This document shows, piece after piece, positions 9,307-18,568 of a stretch of DNA of 59,645 bases. The notes below the pieces were generated by a model. The model did not search any database. It saw only the letters and a program-made list of their open reading frames with translations, and was not told the DNA's origin. The position numbers and the translations under genes were made by a program. Source of the stretch: Fusobacteriaceae bacterium (GTDB taxonomy: Bacteria; Fusobacteriota; Fusobacteriia; Fusobacteriales; Fusobacteriaceae); contig JAITPM010000002.1 in the NCBI GenBank assembly GCA_031289425.1, forward strand, positions 1 through 59,645. Reading direction: 5' to 3'. Each line of letters opens with the position of its first letter. The first letter of the stretch is position 1.

Positions 9307-9343
9307 ACGTCTAAATCCCTACCTTAAAAAAGGATTTAGACGT
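9307..9343. repeat. 12-bp perfect inverted repeat ACGTCTAAATCC/GGATTTAGACGT
   Basis: Perfect arms, 13-14 nt loop; likely terminator of the ompA-like gene. Confidence 0.6.
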
Positions 9344-9382
9344 CTATACATCATTAAAAATTATTTATAACCAGAACTATTA

Positions 9383-10018
9383 TTATCTATATGGTAAAAT
9401 TTCTATTTCAACTCTTCTATTTTGAGCCTTTCCACTTGTAGTGCGGTTACTAGCAATGGGCTCATATTCCCCATAACCGACCGTTGATATTCTACTTCCC
9501 CTTACTCCTCTTCTTGTCAGATAATTTTTGATACTTTGTGCTCTTCTTTCAGATAATTCGAGATTATAATGTTCTGAACCATCACTATCAGTATGTCCGG
9601 AAACTATAATTCTAGTCTCAGGATAATCTATTAAAACATTTGCAATTTCATTGAGTGGTCTATAGAAAGAAGGTCTTACCGCATGTTTGTCGGTATCAAA
9701 TGTCAATCCACTAGGTAAATAAAGATTAAGATTTTCTCCTTTTCTTGAAATCCTTACTTGACTATTCCTTCCCAAACGTTTATTAAATTCTCCTTCTTGT
9801 TTATCTCTGTATGCTCCCCAACCTAGTCCCGCCAAAGAACCTACAGCCGCTCCTATTACAGTCCCTTTTGTATTCTTTCCTATTACTTGTCCTACGATAG
9901 CTCCAACCCCTGCGCCAACAGCCGCTCCTTTAGTTCTCCTTTGCGCTGCACCGAATATATTTGTTGAACTAAACAAAATACTTACTAACATAATACTACT
10001 GATTAACTTTTTTCTCAT
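9383..10018 (-). CDS. OmpA-family outer membrane protein with glycine-zipper domain
   Basis: Signal peptide; GAAVGAGVGAIVGQVIG glycine zipper; OmpA domain (VSGHTDSDGSEHYNLELSERRAQSIKNYL...NRRVEIEI). Confidence 0.92.
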   Translation of the reverse strand: MRKKLISSIMLVSILFSSTNIFGAAQRRTKGAAVGAGVGAIVGQVIGKNTKGTVIGAAVGSLAGLGWGAYRDKQEGEFNKRLGRNSQVRISRKGENLNLYLPSGLTFDTDKHAVRPSFYRPLNEIANVLIDYPETRIIVSGHTDSDGSEHYNLELSERRAQSIKNYLTRRGVRGSRISTVGYGEYEPIASNRTTSGKAQNRRVEIEILPYR

Positions 10019-10216
10019 TTTTAATACCTCCATAAATAAAAAATTTAATAATTTTTAATAGTTTACCATAACTATTTGTCTTGACCATGTCATCAAATGC
10101 TTTTAACAAAATTATTAATATTTAAAATAAGCATATACAAACCTTTCATGTGATTATAACAATTATACTAAAACAAATTCTTATTTTGATAGAAAATAAA
10201 TTTACGAAAATTAAAT

Positions 10217-12835
10217 TTATTCTTTTATAACTATATTTACAATCTTGTCCGGAACTACTATTATTTTAATCAAATTTTTACCTTCTATATGTTTCTTCAC
10301 ATTGGGTATTTTCAAAGCCAATGTTTCGACAACCTCTTTGGCTGTCCCTCTTTCTGCATTGATTGTTCCCCGCATTTTTCCATTTACTTGCACAGCCATA
10401 GTGATTTGAGATTCCTGAATAAATTTTTCATCATATTCAGGCCATTTCTCATTGAATAAATATCCACTATTTCCAAACTCTTCCCATAATTCATCTGTAA
10501 AATGTGGAACGAAAGGAGACAACATAATTATAATATTTCTTATTACTTCTCCAAATATTTTTTTAGATTCAGTTGTGAAATTGTTTTTATCTATAACATT
10601 TACTTTATAATCTTGTAAATCGTTGGTAAGTTCCATTGTCGCAGCTATAGAAGTATTGAAATGATAATCGTCCTCTATAGAGTCTGAGACCTTTTTTATA
10701 GTCTGATTGAGTTTTATCAAGATAGCTCTATCTCTATCGTCGATTTTATCTGTTTCTATTTCTCCAAAAGATATATTATCTTTATTTTCTAGAGCCAATC
10801 TCCATATTCTAGATAAAAACCTAGATGCTCCTACCAGTCCATTCTCATTCCATTCCAATTCTTTTTCAGGTGGAGCTGCGAACAATATAAATAATCTTGT
10901 AACATCCGCACCAAATTGTTTTACCATTTCTTCTGGATCCACTCCATTGTTTTTAGATTTGGACATTTTCTCAATTTTAATTGAAAGTTCTTCGTTTGTC
11001 TCAATAGAATATGCTTTATCTCCTTTTTTTATGATTTCATCCGGATATAGAAATCTATTTCCTTTGGCCGAATAATAAGATGGTCCAAGTACCATTCCTT
11101 GCGTTAAAAGTTTTTTAAAAGGTTCATTTGATTTTAAAAGATTTAGATCTCTAAGTGTTTTTTGGAAAAATCTAGCATATAAAAGATGCATTACGGCATG
11201 TTCTATTCCGCCGATATATTGATCGACCGGAGCCCAACCATCTATTATTTCTCTGTCAAATGGCACTTTTTCGTTTTTCGAATCGCAATATCTTAGAAAA
11301 TACCAGGAAGAATCCACAAAAGTATCCATAGTGTCCATATCCCGTCTAGCATGGCCACCACATACAGGGCAGATAGCATTTTTAAAAGATTCAGAAGTTT
11401 CTAGTGGGTTACCTTTCCCGCTAAATGAAACATCTTCAGGAAGTATAACAGGTAAATTCTCATATTTTTCCATAACCAGACCGCATTTATCACAATATAG
11501 AGCAGGAATCGGAGTACCCCAATACCTTTGTCTAGATACGCCCCAGTCTTTTAGTCTGTATTTAATAGTTCTTGTTCCTTTTTTATTTTCTTCTACGTAC
11601 AATGCGATTTGCTCCAAAGCGTCATTTTGTGGAATTCCGGAAAATTTGCCGGAATTAGTCATGATTCCACTTTCGACAAATGCCTCTGTCATTGTAAGGG
11701 GATCCAATTTTATTTCTTTTTTATCTTTATCATACGGATTTACAACTACTCTAATAGGTAAATTATATTTTTTGGCAAAAGCAAAGTCTCTCTCATCATG
11801 AGCAGGAACTGCCATTACCGCTCCCGTTCCGTAATTCATCAGAACATAGTCAGCAACCCATAATTGCACTTTTTCAAGAGTTATCGGATTTTCTACATAC
11901 CATCCTGTAAAAATTCCATTTTTTTCTCTTCCCTCTGAAGAACGTTCTATTATATCTGTGTTTTTCATATTTAATATAATATTTTTTATACTGGGGTTTA
12001 CTTCTATTATTTTTTCAATCAAAGGATGTTCAGGAGCCAACACGCAGTATGTTACACCGTATATGGTATCAATACGAGTAGTAAACATTGGTAAATCTTC
12101 TCCATTTTCGACTACTTTGAATACTATCTCTGTACCGAATGATTTCCCTATCCAATTTTTTTGCATTGTAATAACTTTTTCAGGCCATCCGGATTTTATT
12201 TCGTTATGACCATCTAATAATTCTTCTGCATAATCAGTAATTTTAAAGAACCATTGTTCTAATTCTTTTTGAATAACAGATGTTTCATTATGTCTCCAGC
12301 ATTTACCATCTTCTACTTGTTCATTGGCAAGTACTGTATTACATTGCGGGCACCAATTGACCAAAGATTTTTTCTTATAGACCAATCCTTTTTCATAAAG
12401 TTTTTTAAAAATCCATTGATTCCATTTATAATAATCCGGTTTATAACTTGCTATTTCTCTATCCCAATCATATGAAAAACCCATTAATTTTAATTGTCTT
12501 TTCATATTTTCTATATTTGATTTGGTCCAGATAGCCGGGTGGACATTATTTTGTATGGCAGCATTTTCTGCTGGAAGACCAAAAGCGTCCCAACCCATTG
12601 GATGCAACACATTGTAACCTTTCATTCTTTTATATCTCGCTATGACATCTCCGATAGTATAGTTTCTAGCATGACCAACATGCAATTTTCCTGATGGATA
12701 CGGAAGCATTTCTAATACATAATAGTTTTCTTTATCCGGTTCTTTATTATTTGTTTTAAATATATTTTCATCTTCCCATTTTTTTTGCCATTTTATCTCT
12801 ATTTCCTTAAAATTATATTCTCTCAAAATTTTCAC
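10217..12835 (-). CDS. leuS: Leucine--tRNA ligase
   Basis: PYPSGKLHVGHARNY (HIGH), KMSKSKNNGVDP (KMSKS), full length. Confidence 0.99.
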   Translation of the reverse strand: MKILREYNFKEIEIKWQKKWEDENIFKTNNKEPDKENYYVLEMLPYPSGKLHVGHARNYTIGDVIARYKRMKGYNVLHPMGWDAFGLPAENAAIQNNVHPAIWTKSNIENMKRQLKLMGFSYDWDREIASYKPDYYKWNQWIFKKLYEKGLVYKKKSLVNWCPQCNTVLANEQVEDGKCWRHNETSVIQKELEQWFFKITDYAEELLDGHNEIKSGWPEKVITMQKNWIGKSFGTEIVFKVVENGEDLPMFTTRIDTIYGVTYCVLAPEHPLIEKIIEVNPSIKNIILNMKNTDIIERSSEGREKNGIFTGWYVENPITLEKVQLWVADYVLMNYGTGAVMAVPAHDERDFAFAKKYNLPIRVVVNPYDKDKKEIKLDPLTMTEAFVESGIMTNSGKFSGIPQNDALEQIALYVEENKKGTRTIKYRLKDWGVSRQRYWGTPIPALYCDKCGLVMEKYENLPVILPEDVSFSGKGNPLETSESFKNAICPVCGGHARRDMDTMDTFVDSSWYFLRYCDSKNEKVPFDREIIDGWAPVDQYIGGIEHAVMHLLYARFFQKTLRDLNLLKSNEPFKKLLTQGMVLGPSYYSAKGNRFLYPDEIIKKGDKAYSIETNEELSIKIEKMSKSKNNGVDPEEMVKQFGADVTRLFILFAAPPEKELEWNENGLVGASRFLSRIWRLALENKDNISFGEIETDKIDDRDRAILIKLNQTIKKVSDSIEDDYHFNTSIAATMELTNDLQDYKVNVIDKNNFTTESKKIFGEVIRNIIIMLSPFVPHFTDELWEEFGNSGYLFNEKWPEYDEKFIQESQITMAVQVNGKMRGTINAERGTAKEVVETLALKIPNVKKHIEGKNLIKIIVVPDKIVNIVIKE

Positions 12836-12864
12836 CTCATAAATATTAATAAATTTTTTGTACT

Positions 12865-13581
12865 TTAATTTTTATTATGTGCTTCAGCTATTTTGGAAAG
12901 CAGAACACCACAAGCAACCGAAACGTTCAAAGAATTTATCTTACCATACATAGGTATTTTTATCAATAAATCACAATTTTCTTTTACATTTTTTCTAATT
13001 CCATTTCCTTCACTACCCAAAATTAGAACAACTTTATCAGTATATTTCTCACAAGAATAATCACTATTTCCACTACCATCCGCTCCATATATCCAGTAAC
13101 TGAGCCGTTTTAATTTTTCTATTGCATTAGAAATATTCGTTACTTTTGTAATGTTTATGTGTTCTATAGCACCGGTCGAAGTTTTTACAACAGTTTCATT
13201 TATGTGCACAGAATTTCTTTCCGGAATTATTATTCCATTTACACCAAAAACTTCAGCACTTCTTATCACTGCACCAAAATTTCTAGGGTCTTGTATTCCA
13301 TCCAAAATTAAAACTATACTTTTTTTCAGAGGAGCTATTTTTTCCAAAAATTCTCCGAATTCTATATAATAATCATATTCGTTAATAATGACAGAAACGC
13401 CTTGTGAATTCAATACTTTTTTATCCGTATAGAAAATTTTTATATTTCTATCGGAAGCTAATTTTTTTATTCTATTTAATTTTTCATCTTTCATGCCTTT
13501 ATAAATCTCTATTTTTTCTATATGTTTTTCTTTATTTTGCAAAATTTCAATTGCAGGATTTATTCCTATAATTTTTTCCAT
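12865..13581 (-). CDS. rlmB: 23S rRNA (guanosine-2'-O)-methyltransferase RlmB / TrmH family
   Basis: SpoU motifs: LDGIQDPRNFGAVIRSAEVFG, LILGSEGNGIRKN, IPMYGKINSLNVSVACGVLL. Confidence 0.93.
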   Translation of the reverse strand: MEKIIGINPAIEILQNKEKHIEKIEIYKGMKDEKLNRIKKLASDRNIKIFYTDKKVLNSQGVSVIINEYDYYIEFGEFLEKIAPLKKSIVLILDGIQDPRNFGAVIRSAEVFGVNGIIIPERNSVHINETVVKTSTGAIEHINITKVTNISNAIEKLKRLSYWIYGADGSGNSDYSCEKYTDKVVLILGSEGNGIRKNVKENCDLLIKIPMYGKINSLNVSVACGVLLSKIAEAHNKN

Positions 13582-13606
13582 TATATCTCCAAAGTATGAT
13601 ACGTCA

Positions 13607-14884
13607 TTATATTTCGACCTTTATTCTTTCTATATCAGCACCTAATTTTTTTAATTTTTTATCAAAAGCTTCGTACCCCCTGTCCACGTGATATATTCTA
13701 TTTACTACAGTAGATCCCTTTGCTTTGAGGGCTGCCAGTATAAGAGCCGCTCCAGCTCTCAGATCACTTGCCATGACATCAGCAGAATACAACTCCTTCA
13801 CACCGATTATTGTTGCCGAATCACCATTAATATCGATTTTGGCTCCCATTCTATTCAGCTCAGGAACATGCATAAATCTGTTTTCAAAAATTGTCTCATT
13901 TACTTCACTTATACCTTTTATCAGGGAGAGCAGAGTCATCATAGGCGCCTGAACATCCGTAGGAAATCCAGGATGAGGCATTGTTTTTACATTTATTGGA
14001 GATAATTCATTTAGATTTGATAAAATTCTCATATTATTACCTGATATTTCATATTTTAATCCCATTTCTTCCAATTTTATTAAAAAGCCATTCAAGTGTT
14101 CTTTGTCTACACCTTTTACAATTATATCACCGTCAAATAAAATAGATAACACAATGTATGTTGCAGCTACGACTCTATCACTTATTATAGTATGCTCGCA
14201 TGGAGTCATTTTCTTTACGCCTTCTATAGTGATTTTGCTCGTACCAGCTCCTTGGATTTTTGCACCCATTTTATTTAGAAAATGGCATAAATCTTCTATT
14301 TCGGGTTCCCTTGCGGCATTTTCGATAATAGTTGTTCCGTTTGCCTTTGTAGCAGCCATTATTATATTTTCCGTAGCTCCAACACTTGGCATATCCAATA
14401 TAATATTTCCACCTCTAAGTCCATGTTTAGCAGTCGCCTCTACGTAGCCATGGTCAATCTTATATTTGACTCCCAAAGTTTCGAATCCTTTCAAATGGAG
14501 GTCTACAGGTCTAGGACCGATATTGCAACCACCCGGGAGGGATACTTTGCATTTTCCTGCATGAGCCAAAATCCCGCCCATTGCCAAAAAAGAAGCTCTC
14601 ATCTTTTTTACGATTTCATACTCAGCTGTCAATGTAGTGAGGCCACTATTTGTAATTCTATATGTATGTTCATTTATATTTTCCACTCTTAATCCTAGGC
14701 TTGTCAGGAGTTCTATCGCAGTTTTTATATCTCTGAGATTAGGAACATTTTTCAATATGTACACACCTTTTTCTATAAGTGTCGCCATAAAAATAGGGAG
14801 TGATGAGTTTTTAGAACCATCCACTTTTATTTCACCCACCAATTTTCTACCGCCTATTATTCTGAAAGCTTCTACTCCTATCAT
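13607..14884 (-). CDS. murA: UDP-N-acetylglucosamine 1-carboxyvinyltransferase
   Basis: [29 protein letters not shown] (Cys active site), [17 protein letters not shown]. Confidence 0.97.
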   Translation of the reverse strand: MIGVEAFRIIGGRKLVGEIKVDGSKNSSLPIFMATLIEKGVYILKNVPNLRDIKTAIELLTSLGLRVENINEHTYRITNSGLTTLTAEYEIVKKMRASFLAMGGILAHAGKCKVSLPGGCNIGPRPVDLHLKGFETLGVKYKIDHGYVEATAKHGLRGGNIILDMPSVGATENIIMAATKANGTTIIENAAREPEIEDLCHFLNKMGAKIQGAGTSKITIEGVKKMTPCEHTIISDRVVAATYIVLSILFDGDIIVKGVDKEHLNGFLIKLEEMGLKYEISGNNMRILSNLNELSPINVKTMPHPGFPTDVQAPMMTLLSLIKGISEVNETIFENRFMHVPELNRMGAKIDINGDSATIIGVKELYSADVMASDLRAGAALILAALKAKGSTVVNRIYHVDRGYEAFDKKLKKLGADIERIKVEI

Positions 14885-15067
14885 TATTAATTCTCCTTAA
14901 AATTTTATAAGTTGAGTAATTATACCACAAACCACTGCTTTTTTAAATATGTATTTTATATATTTTTGAAAAAATAAATATTTACTTTTAGTAAATACAA
15001 TGATAAAATAATTTCAAATAAAAAATAAAATATACTATTATTTTATTGAACTTTGATGGAGGCTTTT

Positions 15068-15463
15068 ATGAATTTTGAAGAAGTTATGTATGTGGCCAAT
15101 GAAAAAAACCCATTCAGTCAACTTATAGGTATGAAAATGATTGAGCTTAACGAAGATCATTCTGTTGGGATTCTTCCAATTAATGATAAGCTATTAAATC
15201 CGCATGGAATGTTGCATGGAGGCGCTTATTATACTTTGGCTGATACTGTAGCAGGTGTATTGTCCCGAACTGATAATAAAAAAGGGGTTACATTGGAAGG
15301 AAAAATGAATTTTATAAAAGGAGCATGTAGCGGAACCACAATAAAAGCCATTGCTAAATTTTTACATAAAGGCAAAAAAACTGGTGTAATTACTGTTATG
15401 ATTTATGATGAAGCAGAAAATGTATTGGCAACCGGGATTTATACAATGTTTTTTATAGACTAA
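15068..15463 (+). CDS. PaaI-family hotdog thioesterase, copy 1
   Basis: NPHGMLHGGAYYTLADTVAGVL; GGAGG 6 nt before ATG at 15068. Confidence 0.9.
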   Translation: MNFEEVMYVANEKNPFSQLIGMKMIELNEDHSVGILPINDKLLNPHGMLHGGAYYTLADTVAGVLSRTDNKKGVTLEGKMNFIKGACSGTTIKAIAKFLHKGKKTGVITVMIYDEAENVLATGIYTMFFID

Positions 15464-15525
15464 ATTTAAATCATATTAAAAATAAAATTATACTGTTAAT
15501 TTATTGGACTTTGATGGAGGTTTTT

Positions 15526-15921
15526 ATGAACTTTGAAGATGTTATGTATGTGGCTAATGAAAAAAATCCTTTTAGCCAACTTGTAGGTATGAAAATAATT
15601 GAGCTTGATGAAGACCATTCTGTGGGCATTCTACCAGTTACTGATAAATTATTAAACCCACATGGAATCTTACATGGAGGCGTTTATTATACTCTGGCTG
15701 ATACTGCTGCAGGAGTATTATCTCGAACTGGCAATAAAAAAAATGTTACATTGGAGGGGAAATTAAATTTTATAAAAGGTATAGGTAGCGGAACAATGAT
15801 AAAAGCCGTTGCTAATAAATTGCATAAAGGCAGCAAAACCGGTGTATTTACTGTTATGATTTATGATGAAAATGAAAATATCTTGGCAGCGGGAATTTAT
15901 ACAATGTTTTTTATAGAATAA
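15526..15921 (+). CDS. PaaI-family hotdog thioesterase, copy 2 (tandem duplicate)
   Basis: Very similar to 15068..15463, offset exactly 458 bp, flanks also similar. Confidence 0.9.
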   Translation: MNFEDVMYVANEKNPFSQLVGMKIIELDEDHSVGILPVTDKLLNPHGILHGGVYYTLADTAAGVLSRTGNKKNVTLEGKLNFIKGIGSGTMIKAVANKLHKGSKTGVFTVMIYDENENILAAGIYTMFFIE

Positions 15922-16128
15922 ATTTAAATCATATTAAGAATTAAATTTTTAAAATGGCTAAATATTAAGGTTTTCGAATAATTATTCTTTTTAATACATA
16001 AAAAATAAAATTTTTTTTAATTTTTACTACAAATTTTTACCTTAATGTATTATAATACAAGTGTGGTTGTTTTTTGATTTACTCAAAAAACATAAATATA
16101 ATAAAAAATTATAAGGAGATGGATTACA

Positions 16129-16494
16129 ATGAAAAAATTATTATTAGTAGGATGTATTTTATTAACTGGAGCTGTTGCTTTTGCAAGCGACGTAGAAGCT
16201 AATTTTGCTGACTTAGAAGCTACTTTCCAAGTTTTACAAGCTGAAGAAAAAGCTTTATATGAAGCTAGAAAACAAGAAGCTTTGGATGCACAAGAAAAAT
16301 TAAACCAACAAAGAAAAATGTATTCAGAAGTTGCTGCTAAAGAAAAAGTTTTAGGTGCTAACAGCAAATCAAAATTGAACGGAGAACAATACAAAGAATT
16401 AGCTGCAAGATACGGCGAAATCAAAAAAGAACTTGAAGCTGAAATGAAAGCAAATGAAAAAGTAATAGCTGATTTTAACGCATTAAGCAAATAA
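16129..16494 (+). CDS. fadA: FadA-family adhesin
   Basis: Signal peptide MKKLLLVGCILLTGAVAFA; helical YSEVAAKEKVLGANSKSKLNGEQYKELAARYGEIKKELEAEMKANEKVIADF matches the remembered FadA pattern. Confidence 0.85.
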   Translation: MKKLLLVGCILLTGAVAFASDVEANFADLEATFQVLQAEEKALYEARKQEALDAQEKLNQQRKMYSEVAAKEKVLGANSKSKLNGEQYKELAARYGEIKKELEAEMKANEKVIADFNALSK

Positions 16495-16542
16495 TAAAGT
16501 TTTGGCAAAGTAGAATTGTAATATTGTAGGAGGAGTGCCATT

Positions 16543-17835
16543 ATGATCAAATTAAACGAAGTAGAGCTTGAAGAAATTAAAAATAATCCGGATGCTATTG
16601 CGCAATTATTGGTTAGAAAAGCAATTGAAGAAGAAATAATTTTGAAACCTTTTTCTGATGAACAACAAAGAACACTAGAAAATATAAAGAAAAATGTTGA
16701 AATAGAATTTTTTCTAAATCTTAACGCAGAAGATAAAGTTACGGTTACTGATATCGAAATATTAGAGGTATATAGAAACAATATCGCTGCTTTAAAAGAT
16801 AAGAAAGTCGAAGAAATTTTTCCTCAATTGAAACAATCTGTTTTTAATCAAAAATTAGGTGTAGAGAAGGCAAATATTGTCAATGAACTCGTTAAAAAAT
16901 ATGATTTAAATACTATTCTAAAAGAACATGTTCCAGAATTACAAAAGATAGAAAGCCCTACAGATGCAAAAGAACAAAATCTATTAGAAAATAGCAACAA
17001 TTTGGAAGAAATTGAGAAAACCCAATCTGTAACAACTGATCAAGCTGCGTTTAATCAAAGTGTAGAAACTGAAGAAAGTAAAGAACCTGAGATAATTAAA
17101 GTAGCTGACATAATAAAAGTATCAGAAGTGGTTGAAGAACCTGAAATAGCTAACTCATCTGAAAAAATTATTGAAGTTACTGAAATAGCAAAAGAAGAAA
17201 TAAAAATTTCTCCAGAATTATTAACTCCAAAACCAGTAGAAGAACCAGTAGTTGAACCGATAGTAGAAAGTCTAGTTTTTGAAAAAGTTGAAGAAGTTGA
17301 AGAAGTTGAAAAAATTGAAAAAATTGAAGAAGAAAAAATCAGCATAGAACCAATCTTTCAAAGTGTTCCTGTTGAAAAAACAACAATTGAGGAACTTTTT
17401 TCAGATACTCCAGTGAAAAATGAATCAGATGAATTATTTGATAACCCTTTCATTACTAGTACACCTACTATTGAAAAACCTGTTATAGAAACAACAACTA
17501 CATCAAATCCTTTTGTGAATGAACCAATTTTTGTAGAATCAGAAGCAGAAAATGGACCATTTATGAATGATCAATTTTCTCCAAATGAAAAAATAGAAGA
17601 TATTTTCAAAAGTTCAGATAACAATATCCCAACAGATAATCAGAAGGAAGATATGAATTTTTTTGAAGCTCCAAAGGTTGTTTTTGATGACAGCATTCTA
17701 AAAACTACAATTAAAAATGATAATTCTACTGAGGACATCAAGATAAGAAAAAAAAGTGATATATTCGAAGATTCCGAACCAGATTCTCAAAATATGCCTT
17801 TTAGTTTTGGTAATTTTAATTTTAAATTTGATTAA
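16543..17835 (+). CDS. Uncharacterised protein: SurA/trigger-factor-like N-terminal helical domain plus long acidic low-complexity tail
   Basis: N-terminal ~130 aa alignable with 39979..40443; Glu/Val-rich tail; C-term NMPFSFGNFNFKFD. Confidence 0.75.
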   Translation: MIKLNEVELEEIKNNPDAIAQLLVRKAIEEEIILKPFSDEQQRTLENIKKNVEIEFFLNLNAEDKVTVTDIEILEVYRNNIAALKDKKVEEIFPQLKQSVFNQKLGVEKANIVNELVKKYDLNTILKEHVPELQKIESPTDAKEQNLLENSNNLEEIEKTQSVTTDQAAFNQSVETEESKEPEIIKVADIIKVSEVVEEPEIANSSEKIIEVTEIAKEEIKISPELLTPKPVEEPVVEPIVESLVFEKVEEVEEVEKIEKIEEEKISIEPIFQSVPVEKTTIEELFSDTPVKNESDELFDNPFITSTPTIEKPVIETTTTSNPFVNEPIFVESEAENGPFMNDQFSPNEKIEDIFKSSDNNIPTDNQKEDMNFFEAPKVVFDDSILKTTIKNDNSTEDIKIRKKSDIFEDSEPDSQNMPFSFGNFNFKFD

Positions 17836-17849
17836 ATTTTAAAATCGAC

Positions 17850-17910
17850 AATATAAAAAAGGAATCTATGCTAGTTATAAATTAGTATAATTCCTTTTTT
17901 ATATTTTTTA
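17850..17910. terminator. Bidirectional-looking terminator
   Basis: AATATAAAAAAGGAAT...ATTCCTTTTTTATATT. Confidence 0.7.
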
Positions 17911-17971
17911 TTCTATTAAAGTAAATAAAAATATGCTATAATTAATAAATATTAAATCTGGAAGTGAGTAT

Positions 17972-18568
17972 ATGATATTAGGTCTGACAGGGGGAATTTC
18001 ATCAGGAAAATCTGCTGTAAGCAAAATATTTCTTGATTTACAAGTACCCATCTATGATGCTGATATTATCTCAAAGGATGTATTTAATCTTTCTGAGACC
18101 ATTTTTGAAATAAAACAAAAATTTGGTAATTCCGTATTGAATGATGGTGTGGTAGATAGAAAACTATTAAAGGAATTTGTTTTTTCCGATAATGATAAAT
18201 TGATAGAATTGAATAAAATAATACATCCAAAAGTCATCAATTACTTTCAAAATATAAAAAATAAAACTATAGATGATGCATTTATAGTTTTTGATATTCC
18301 GTTACTTTTTGAAAATAATTTGGAATACTTATGTAATAAGACTTTACTCATATATTTGGATGAAAAATTGCAAATAGAAAGATTGATAAACAGAGATAAT
18401 ATTGATATAGGTTTAGCCCAAAAAATAATTGCTGCCCAAATGCCGTTAAAAGATAAAATAAAAAGGGCTGATTTTATTATTGATAACAATGGAAGTATAG
18501 AAGAATTAAGAATAAAAGTTATTGAACTTTTTAAAAAGCTAAAATATACCCCAGAGGGGGTTATATGA
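17972..18568 (+). CDS. coaE: Dephospho-CoA kinase
   Basis: P-loop ILGLTGGISSGKSAVSK; YDADIISKDV. Confidence 0.95.
   Translation: MILGLTGGISSGKSAVSKIFLDLQVPIYDADIISKDVFNLSETIFEIKQKFGNSVLNDGVVDRKLLKEFVFSDNDKLIELNKIIHPKVINYFQNIKNKTIDDAFIVFDIPLLFENNLEYLCNKTLLIYLDEKLQIERLINRDNIDIGLAQKIIAAQMPLKDKIKRADFIIDNNGSIEELRIKVIELFKKLKYTPEGVI

Noticed and set aside
13688-14900. Several plus-strand ORFs antisense to murA
   Set aside because: Shadow ORFs without RBS or recognisable motifs; murA is unambiguous
16083-16781. 232-aa minus-strand ORF
   Set aside because: Antisense to fadA and the start of the 430-aa protein; low-complexity Ser/Phe composition typical of a shadow ORF
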